Assembly: GCF_026745355.1 (NCBI RefSeq)
Contig: NC_079207.1
Span: 16,062,150 to 16,126,149 of the forward strand
Source of the DNA: Beta vulgaris subsp. vulgaris
Lineage: Eukaryota > Streptophyta > Magnoliopsida > Caryophyllales > Amaranthaceae
Direction of reading: 5' to 3'
Length of the DNA stretch: 64,000 bases
The position numbers were made by a program, and so were the translations under genes. Shown here piece after piece: positions 56,185 through 64,000 of the stretch (within the stretch, counting starts at the first letter, position 1; each line of letters starts with the position of its first letter). Under the pieces are notes generated by a model. It did no database searches and was not told where the DNA came from. It was given only the letters and a program-made list of their open reading frames with translations.

Positions 56185-57638
56185 GGAGTTAAGTACACAG
56201 GAGGGTACTGAACTTTGAGAAAAGTTTCAGTTAAGGTACTAAACTTTCAAAAGTTCCAGTTAGGGTACTCAAAATGGATGTCTGTTAACTTAAGGTACTA
56301 AACTTTGGTTTGTACCGTTAACATCCCCAAATAAAAGAAAAATGTGACATGGCATTCATTAAAAGAAAAAGCTGACATGACATTAATATACAAATTTACA
56401 AACTCTTTTCTCTCTCCTCTGATTCCTCACCCTTTTCTCTCTCCTCTAAGTAAATCACCTGCTAATATTACTATTCCTTTATCCGAAATTATACTGTATG
56501 AACCTTCTATTGATTGTTCATGTTATAAAGCAGTCTAAATGCTTGTAAACATGTCATAAGAAAATAAAAGTGCTTGTTTTCTAGGTAAGTCGAAAGAGAT
56601 CTTATTAGCACTGTATCGTGGCCATCCAAAAGTACTCTTATAACTCTTTACTTGGCTTACTTTATCACACAAGTTCAAACGAAGAAGACTAGAAGAGTAA
56701 GAGAATGAAAAAGTTGAAGCAAATGGAAGAAATATTAGTAAATTCTGCTTCTTTTCATAATTTCACTAAATTAATTAGAGCACTGTATTAGTAATCTGCA
56801 GATCCACAAGTTTAGTACAAAGATGCTCAGCTTCAGCTTTCAAGTACTACATAATGGTGATCATATACACAGCATTGCAGGAAACTTGTGGAAGATTATA
56901 TAGACGAACCATTCAACAAATGCCTATAGGTGCAAAAAAAGATTTCACTTCAAGAGCGAACGACCCACCGAGAATCTGGATTCCATCGAGTCATATTAGG
57001 CATCGACTAATACCTTAACGAGACGATCATCCGAGTCTTCTGTTTATAGTCTTCACCGATTCCACTACCTCAACCGAACTTTCACCAATTTACATTCCTT
57101 ACTATTTGTCTGCTTACTCTCTTACAGTTTGGCCTATCACAAAGTTAAGATACCCAGCCGAGTTAGATTTTTAATTAACATTTTCAATCATATTTTTTTT
57201 AAGTGAATTTGAACTATTATGTTTTGAATAGTATTATATAGACATGGTCAAGCTTGCAACATGAATTCAACAATTGAGGAGAGGATATGTCTCTTAGTAC
57301 CTGTGAATAAAGAAAAGTTCCAAGAATTGCAATGGCAGCAAAAAGTAAAAAGTAAAAAGAGGTTGAGGAATTAAAGGAGAGAGAAAAGAGGGTGAGGAAT
57401 CAGAGGAGAGAGAAAAGAGTTTGGAATTTTATAATTAATGTCATGTCAGCTTTTTCTTTTTAATGAATGCCATGTCACATTTTTCTTTTATTTTTGGGGA
57501 TGTTAACGGTACAAACTAAAGTTTAGTACCTAAGTTAACAGACATCCATTTTGAGTACCCTAACTGGAACTTTTGAAAGTTTAGTACCTTAACTGAAACT
57601 TTTCTCAAAGTTCAGTACCCTCTTGTGTACTTAACTCC
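56185..57638. mobile_element. Mutator-like element with about 265-bp TIRs
   Basis: The element is 1,454 bp with long inverted ends from GGAGTTAAGTACACAGGAGG to the AGAGGAGAGAGAAAAG region. Flanking repeats are TTCAAACG (56,177-56,184 and 57,639-57,646); a ninth base could be claimed depending on where the end is set. The middle (about 56,460-57,365) has no transposase and no domain that I recognise; it may be captured sequence. Confidence 0.87.
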
Positions 57639-58271
57639 TTCAAACGGCTACTTAATAAAAAGGGCTTATCAGCTCCAGATTTACTTCATAACAATCTAAA
57701 TTTGGCTATCCAAGGTATAATAGTATCAAAATATATATATATTCATGATCAGCTAATCATAATGTATTATTTACGTGCATCCTTAATATAAGAACACATA
57801 GCCTAAGATATGTACTTGGGTGAGCCATAAATAATTTACCATACACATTATTTTTTTCAATTTTAATTAACTTACATAACTATATTACAATTTACAACTA
57901 TCAATGTCAGATCTATTACGATCACTTGGTTCAGTTTAGCATAGTGAACTTGAAAAAGAATATTATTAAAGTGGGAAAAAAAATCATTTTTTTTTACCAA
58001 AGTATTGTGCATGATCTTAATGAAAAAAAAGTAGAGTATCTCAGTGGTCCGAAGCAAAATAACTTGAATATGCAATGCTATGTGCTTAACGAGAAATATG
58101 TAGTACAAAATTTTATGTAGTAAGATCATGCAACCAATAAGTTGTAAAGTAGACTTTTTACCATGTTAACCAACTATCTATTTACTCCACATAAATATAT
58201 ATAATTTGAAAAATAAATATATATAATAAACTAATTTGAAAGAAATATAAATTTAAAACATAAAAGTATTA
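57639..58271. other. no gene seen
   Basis: This is AT-rich sequence, with short frames on both strands that lack domain content. Confidence 0.5.
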
Positions 58272-58534
58272 TCTATACTAATACATTAAAAGATGTTCCA
58301 AAACAAAGAACGGTGTCATGTGACGCTCTCCCTAAGGGAATTTTACTCCATGTAATCCCCATACAATAAAAAAGATAGAAATTGCATAATATAGGGTTCG
58401 ATCCCACAACTTCAAGTTTATATACAAAAGTCTTAACCACCAAACTAAGTGATTTTTGTGTTATCATTTCAAAGTATAATATTAATAAATGAAAATTTTC
58501 CTTATTCGGGCAATAACTCGGGCCTAATAAGTAG
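58272..58534 (+). mobile_element. short non-autonomous Helitron, second copy
   Basis: The element is 263 bp and collinear with the copy at 54,576. It starts TCTATACTAATACATTAAAA between A and the body, and its end CCTAATAAGTAG is followed by T. The terminal CTAG has changed to GTAG. It carries the same minus-strand tRNA-like segment, with a better box B (GGGATCGAACCC) and box A (TAGTTTGGTGGTTAAGAC). Confidence 0.83.
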
Positions 58535-58814
58535 TTCAAAGTAAAAACTCAAAGCATCGCCTAATTTATTAATTAATTTTTGAATCAAATTATTTAAATA
58601 CTATGAAATGGTGTAATAGTGAGAAAGATGGACTGTAAGATTAGGTTTTCACCCTTTACAAGATAAGATAAAATTGCGATCGAACTCTAGATAGAACTTA
58701 CATTAAAGGGAAACGAGAAACGGCATGGCGGATGCATAATGCATTAGCAAAACAAGGATTGAAGGAGTTTTTCTTTTCTATCGTGAGAAGTATGTATTTT
58801 CTATTCATACTATT

Positions 58815-59045
58815 TTACGGGAGTTCGGATCCTCTAGAGTTTTAATATAACTCTACATGATAGAGTTGTATCTTAACCGTACATTTCAAAATCATGGGCT
58901 CATAATGGTCGATGGGAAAATTTAGGGGATGGATTTTAATGAGAAAAAATAGGAGGAATTTTAGAGAAGTAATATATAAGCCATTAATTTTTTTTATTCA
59001 ATGATTGATATTTGCTCAAACTCTACCTCTTCCAAACAAATTTCA
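58815..59045 (+). repeat. unclassified dispersed repeat, copy 1
   Basis: It begins near GAGTTCGGATCCTCTAGAG and ends near GATATTTGCTCAAACTCTAC. The reverse complement of 61,300-61,565 follows it nearly throughout. Confidence 0.75.
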
Positions 59046-59307
59046 CCGGGTGTGTGAAAATTTTCCTAGCTCATGAATCATGATTGTGTGAATTTTCTCA
59101 ATCCTTAGCTTTCTTCAAAGGTGGTGGGTTTATTGTTTTAATGATGCTATATTATGAAATATTACTCGTTAAGAGTATTAGTATTGCTCATATATGGTTT
59201 GACCATGATTTTGGTCATGAGTATTTTTTTTTTTTTTTTTTTGAGGGGATGGTCATGAGTAATTTGTGGAATGGAGAAGAAGCATTTTTATGATAATTTT
59301 AATTTTT

Positions 59308-59492
59308 GGAAAATGATATACGTAGCCCTTAGGGCTATGTATAAGGTGCTTAAAATGGAAATAAAATATTGAATCAAGCATTTATTACCTCAATTGACGT
59401 GAAAATGTGTCTTGAATTTTTAAACTGTTTCCATTTAAAGAAATGTATTCAATGCTTATATGTAGCCCTAAGGGCTACATATAACATTACCC
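59308..59492. mobile_element. Mutator-type MITE with palindromic ends
   Basis: The element is 185 bp. Its inverted ends contain ATATACGTAGCCCTTAGGG and, opposite, CCCTAAGGGCTACATATAAC. Each end is itself a palindrome (GTAGCCCTTAGGGCTAY). An exact 9-bp duplication TTAATTTTT flanks it (59,299-59,307 and 59,493-59,501). Confidence 0.87.
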
Positions 59493-59589
59493 TTAATTTT
59501 TTAGTAGGAGTCATATATGAACAAATGTAATTATGTAAAATACCAGTGATTTAGACACTCTCTATATTTTGCAATAAATTAAAGAAAAA

Positions 59590-60860
59590 ATTGATAGAAA
59601 TAGTCCCAACTGCTGACATTTTGCTATTTTCAGTCTCAATTAAGAACTTTTTCTTAGCGGTTCCAACTAGGGATGGGCATGGGTCCAGGACCCTACCCGG
59701 ACCCTGTTGGACCCGACCCTAATTTAAGGGTCTGGGTCCAACTTTTTCAGACCCTAAGGGTCCGGGTCCGGGTCTGGGCCCAAGTAAATTTTTTAGGGTC
59801 CGGGTCTTAAAGTTTTGGACCCAGACCCTACCCAGACCCGACCCTTAGACCCTAAACTTATCTAATATATACATTTTAACTTTTTTTTGAAAAAACAAAT
59901 TGATTTTGTAAAAGACTAAAACCTAAACTAAAACACCAAAACACCCATTTTAAACTCTTTTGTAAGTTGTGTTTATTTCGTTTTTTCAGTGAAAGTTTGT
60001 GTTTTTGTTTCGTTTTTTTTTAGTTTATATGTTTGTGAATTGTGTTTGTTTCGTTTTTTTTCAGTTTATAAGTTTGTGTTTGTGTTTGTTTCCTTTTTTT
60101 CAATTTATATGTTTGTGTTTGTTTCATGCGATTTTTTGTGTTTGTTTCATGCGAATTTCAGATGATTATTGATATTAATAAAGCTGAAAATTTAGCAAAA
60201 TAAAAAATGTAGGCATGGACCCTCCAGACCCTCTAGACCCTCTAGACCCTAAGGGTCCGGGTCAGGGTCCAATTTTTTCAGACCCTTATTAGGGTCCGGG
60301 TCTGGGTCTGCAAAAAGAAATTAGGGTCCGGGTCTAGGGTCCAGCTGGACCTGACCCAGACCCTACCCTTGCCCATCCCTAGTTCCAACTATGTATCATC
60401 TTTGCCAAAATTGATCCCAACTAAAGAATTGTTTTTTAAAAAATATTCTTAAGTCAATTTCCTTCTTTTTTTTTCTCCTATCATTATTTCTCCCCTGCCA
60501 CCCCCGAAACCCCCCCCCCCTCACATCCACCCCTCTCCCTCCCATTCCCTCTCCAACCACCCCTGAAATCCTCTCCCCCGCCCCCTCCCCAATCAAGATT
60601 GTCGGTGGTGCAAGTGAGAATGTGTTTGAGTTGGTTGATGGATATGAAGGAGATAGTGGTGGATAAGAGAAACATAGAGAGAAGGTTGTAGGTACGAGAG
60701 AGAAGTACATGGTGGAGGAGGAGTGAGAAAGAGGTGAAGGAGGAAGAAGGAAAAGGTTGTGGCGAAAAAAAAGAAGAAAGAAAGTATTTCACCCGTTATA
60801 GAAGGTAATTAACCTGTTGGGACCAAGTTCGGCAAAAATGATGCATAATTGGGACCACGT
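59590..60860. repeat. possible older element enclosing the hAT at 59,668
   Basis: The word GATCCCAACT/GGTCCCAAC near TCATCTTTGCC occurs near 60,390-60,420. In reverse complement it occurs near 60,815-60,855, as inverted ends of a second element. Its left limit is uncertain because of the nested hAT. The interior 60,480-60,760 is C-rich then G-rich and has no gene. Confidence 0.35.
59668..60381. mobile_element. hAT-like element, TAGGGATGGGCA family
   Basis: The element is 714 bp. Its ends are TAGGGATGGGCATGGGTCC and TTGCCCATCCCTA, with an exact 8-bp duplication GTTCCAAC (59,660-59,667 and 60,382-60,389). About 200 bp on each side is made of GGGTCCGGGTCTGGG words and their complements. The centre is T-rich with GTTTGTGTTTG repeats. 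No transposase is present. Confidence 0.9.
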
Positions 60861-61299
60861 AGAAATAATTGTTGATTATAACTAAAAATATGGAAATAAT
60901 CATAATTATAAGTTTATAACTATTCCTATCAATTTTTCCTAGATCACCCATTGAAAATAAAAGTTTCACAACAAACTTTAAATTTACATATTCACCATTT
61001 TGGGCTTTATTATACTTCTTTCTCACATGGCACCACCATTATGTTCTACTTTCTTCATTTTCTTGTGTTTTTTATACAACTCCAATTGTTAAGCAAAATA
61101 AATGGAGTAGTTAAAAATATTAATTGTCATAATCATAGTGCATTTAAGGGTGGTTTAGTGTACATGAAATCATGTAGGTAATAAAAATTTCTATGATTTT
61201 ATGATATGGGTAATTGTTTGGTTGATAAGAAGTGGGGAGATGAATGCAATGAAAGTTCCTTGAAAAAATAAAATTCCCACATAACGTGGGAATTTATTC

Positions 61300-61565
61300 A
61301 CCTAGCCCTGTGTTCGATCCTCTTGAGTTCTAAAAAATAAACTCTACAACGTAGAGTTTGAGCAATATCAACCATTGAAAAAAAAAAAATCAATGGCTCA
61401 AATATTATCTTTGCAAAATTCCATATATATTCTTTCTCATCAAAATCCACCTCTTATTTTCCCTTCCTATCCATATGAGGCATTGGTTTTAAAATGTATG
61501 GTTCAGATACAATTATAACTTGTATAGTTTTAATAAAAACTCTAGAGGACCCAAACTCGCTTGGT
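61300..61565 (-). repeat. unclassified dispersed repeat, copy 2 (inverted)
   Basis: The reverse complement of this segment aligns with 58,815-59,045, sharing TCCTCTAGAGTTTT, TGGATTTTRATGAGAAA and TTGATATT(T)GCTCAAACTC. A TAGAGTTT word and a TCAAGAGGATC word at one edge face TCTAGAGGACC at the other, which suggests a MITE. Confidence 0.75.
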
Positions 61566-61571
61566 CATTTA

Positions 61572-62425
61572 GAGCATCCTTATTCATGATTGAGAATAAA
61601 GATCAAGTTGATGATTGAGAAAAAAGTGCTCTTAATCACAATTTAAAAAAAGATTGTGAGGTGAATGGGAGTGATTGGGGAAAAAAATGGATTGGGGTGA
61701 GTGAAATGATGATCAGGCGTGGGAGTGGAACACACTGTCTGGTCATCAATTCTTTAATTTTTTTTGGCTGAACCAGCGACAAAATGCAGCGTTTTGCTGC
61801 TGGTTCGGCCAAAAAAAATTAAAGAGCTGACACGCTGCAGCTGGCAGCTAACACGCGTGTCAGCGCCAGTTGCAGCGTGCCATTTGGCACTCACGACACA
61901 TGCTGGCTTTTAATTGGGTAATTAAAATATAACCGTTGTAAATTTTGCAACGATTATATTTTAAAAAATATAAATCAAAAAAAAAATTACCAACGGCTCT
62001 ATTTTTCGAGATTTATAAATAGAAACCCATTTTGCTATATTTTGGACACACTTAATTTTCTCCATCTTCACTGATTTCTTATATTTGTTCTAACTCTTCT
62101 TCCGTTGCTCTTTATTTTAAAATGATAATTATAATTTTAAATTTATTAATTTTATTAATTAATATTAATATAAAATATCAATTAGTAGTGAATATTTCAT
62201 ATCATTAAAAAGTAAATAATAAAAATATTGTATGATGGTGGTTGGGTGATGAGAGAGAAAATAGTTGGGTGGGGTCAAAAAGTGAGAGAGAGAGGAAAAA
62301 GTAGTTGGGATGATTGAAAAATGGTTCATGGTTAAGGAGATGAGTGGGAAAAGCCTGGGGATGTTATTTTTCATAGAGAGAAAGTTAGAAAGAGAATGGG
62401 ATGATTGAGTTTTTCACTCATGAGT
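61572..62425. repeat. unclassified transposon-like repeat with internal hairpins
   Basis: It begins GAGCATCCTTATTCATGATTG and ends near TCACTCATGAGTAG, an imperfect inverted pair. It shares AAAGATCAAGTKGATGAT, GGGGTGAGTGAAATG, ACCCATTTTGCTATATTTTGG and AGTAGTTGGGTGGGGTCAAA with the element at 62,865. It has two hairpins at 61,752-61,879. No coding region is recognised. Confidence 0.65.
61752..61879. repeat. two adjacent hairpins
   Basis: The first (61,752-61,824) has arms CTTTAATTTTTTTTGGCTGA... and ...CGGCCAAAAAAAATTAAAG of about 35 bp around a loop of about 5 bp. The second (61,831-61,879) has arms CACGCTGCAGCTGGC and GCCAGTTGCAGCGTG around a centre that holds ACACGCGTGT. Confidence 0.92.
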
Positions 62426-62484
62426 AGAATTCCTACATAAATTCATGAAAAGTCAAATTTCTTAATGTCAATCAAACATATTAA

Positions 62485-62794
62485 GGGGGCGTTTGATTCA
62501 TATTATGGTATGGGTTTGGAATCAGGAATGAAACCAAGGTGGTATGAGTTTGGAACTTGATACTTAATACCTTGTGTTTGGTTTCATTTAGAAATGAAAA
62601 ATTTTCTTTTATTTGATACCTAGAGGTAAGGTATGAGCCATACCCACCTCCCCCCATGGGTTTCTAAACCTCATACCTTATGGATTTGAGGTATGGGTTT
62701 AAAATTTAGAAATAAGTTAAACAAACACTAGGTATGAGTTTTGTTCATTCCAAACCCATACCTCATACCTAAAACTAGTGAACCAAACACCCCC
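62485..62794. mobile_element. Tourist-like (PIF/Harbinger) MITE
   Basis: The ends are GGGGGCGTTTGATTCATA and GTGAACCAAACACCCCC, flanked by TAA on both sides. The interior repeats GGTATGGGTTT words in both orientations. The element is 310 bp. Confidence 0.85.
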
Positions 62795-62864
62795 TAAGAT
62801 TATTTACTACAAAATTACTTCTAAGAAATGAAACTTTCCATGTATACCAAACAACCACTTTACT

Positions 62865-63432
62865 AGTGGTGATTGAAAATAAAGATCAAGTGGATGATCC
62901 TTAAAAATGCTCTTAATAATGAATGAAAATAAGATCATGGGTTGATTGGGATGAAAATTTTGTATGGGGTGAGTGAAATGGTGAATAAGATTGTGGGATG
63001 AGTGATGCCAAATGTCATATTCTGACTGGATTTTAGAATATAGTAATTGTTATCAAATTTCCAGCGGATTTATTTTTAAAAATACAAAGTGAAAAAAAAA
63101 AGAAATACCAATAGCACTATTTTTCCGAATTCTATAAATAGAGACCCATTTTGCTATATTTTGGATAAAAAAAAATCAGCTATTTACTTATTTTCTCTAA
63201 TTTTGCTTGTTTTATATGAAATATCTTTTATTTTTACACTTCAAAAAAATAAAAAGTAAAGAGTAAGAGAGAGAAAAGTAGTTGGGTGGGGTCAAAAAAT
63301 AAGAGAGAAAGAGGAAAAATGAGTTGGGATGATTTTTTTTTTTGTTCATGGTTAAGAGGATATGTAGGAAAAGATTAGAGAGAGAACGTTAGAAAGAGAG
63401 TGGGTTGATCTTTGTTTAAGATCATGAATAAC
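62865..63432. repeat. second copy of the family at 61,572
   Basis: It is collinear with 61,572-62,425 but lacks the two-hairpin block and about 280 bp overall. The edges GATTGAAAATAAAGATCAAG and GATCTTTGTTTAAGATCATG face each other. Confidence 0.65.
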
Positions 63433-64000
63433 GGTTTAGTATATAATGTATTATGTCCAAATTTTGCTTATTTAGAACTCTCTCAATTATGTGAATTTGT
63501 TTGGTGTACCATGTTCATTGCTGAAAATCTATTTGTCACCCCAAACTACTTAAAATCGCCCCAAAAAATAGTTGAAATTACATCTTTAATATTTTCTTTC
63601 TTTTTCCCTAAGCCACCACCCCTGCCACCAACCACCTCATTCCACCACCATCCACCTCCTGCCACCACCACCCCATTGCCACAGTCACCCACCAGTATCC
63701 CCCACCCATGCAAGCCCCACGAGCAGCACTCCTGCAAGCACCCATCCCCTGCCACCACCCGCCATCACCTACTTTCCCATCGCCACCCGCCATGGTCCCT
63801 AAAAAATTTCGACTGCTTTGTAGGTGGGTGGTAATGGGAAGGTAGGTGATGACGAGGGGTGGCAACTGGCAGGTGGTGGTGGGGTGGTGTAGAAAAGAGG
63901 AAGGGTAAAATGATTTATAAAAATGAATTTGGTGAGATTTTAAATAATTTTGAGACGACGTTAACCATCCTCTGTTTAATGTTCAAATGTTCACTACACT
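63433..64000. other. no gene supported; CCACC-rich tract
   Basis: Between 63,610 and 63,790 the sequence is rich in CCACC and CCCAC on the plus strand, with the complement GGTGG beyond 63,820. Frames on both strands there are composition artefacts. Confidence 0.5.

Noticed and set aside
58390..58450. A functional tRNA gene on the minus strand
   Set aside because: Box A and box B words are present, but no complete cloverleaf or terminator is visible, and the same segment recurs in a sister Helitron.
60396..60792. Glycine-rich frames on the minus strand
   Set aside because: They read through C-rich and CT-rich sequence beside a transposon; there is no start context or domain.
63412..63865. 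Proline/histidine-rich frame that could pass for an extensin-like protein
   Set aside because: There is no signal peptide or extensin SPPPP pattern, and frames on both strands are equally open because of composition.

Overview
This is a gene-poor, repeat-dense stretch of a eudicot plant nuclear genome. The evidence is AT-rich DNA, spliced plant genes with large introns, LTR retrotransposons of plant type, CACTA, hAT and Mutator-like elements, Helitrons, and many Stowaway- and Tourist-type MITEs. Order Caryophyllales (spinach or quinoa relatives) is my guess from the feel of the repeat families; nothing in the window proves it.

Two host genes are well supported. SUVR5 lies on the minus strand, with its coding part at 19,685-40,133: 11 coding exons that join in frame to 1,508 residues, with four C2H2 zinc fingers, pre-SET, SET and post-SET. 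It is a histone H3K9 methyltransferase of the SU(VAR)3-9-related class, and its introns are loaded with transposon debris. A small TMEM220-like membrane protein gene lies on the plus strand at 16,263-16,973 (3 exons, 160 residues). A third set of coding-looking pieces at 51.5-54.4 kb on the plus strand looks like a decayed host gene that I cannot name.

Layout. 0-3 kb: old repeats. 3-14.8 kb: one Ty1/Copia element that has been invaded at least four times: a hAT-like element in its 5' LTR, a solo LTR in gag that itself contains a CACTA element, and a second solo LTR in the reverse transcriptase. Each insertion has an exact target-site duplication. 15-19 kb: the TMEM220-like gene, MITEs and an odd region of inverted 21-bp arrays. 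19.7-40.1 kb: SUVR5. 40-47.5 kb: its upstream side, with hAT and Mutator-like elements, one carrying two 118-bp hairpins. 47.5-50.6 kb: a minus-strand retroelement relic with a plant transposon (Transposase_32-like) ORF. 51.5-54.4 kb: the decayed gene, interrupted by a small complete LTR element (TRIM). 54.5-64 kb: Helitrons, a long-TIR Mutator-like element, hAT elements and paired copies of families I do not recognise.

No CRISPR, operon or bacterial-type system is present. The most unusual signals are the transposon stack, the hairpin cassettes at 45.1-45.4 and 61.75-61.88 kb, the alternating GC palindromes in the solo LTR at 5.67-5.87 kb, tRNA-like modules inside several unrelated DNA transposons, and an unusual residue in the SUVR5 SET catalytic motif.
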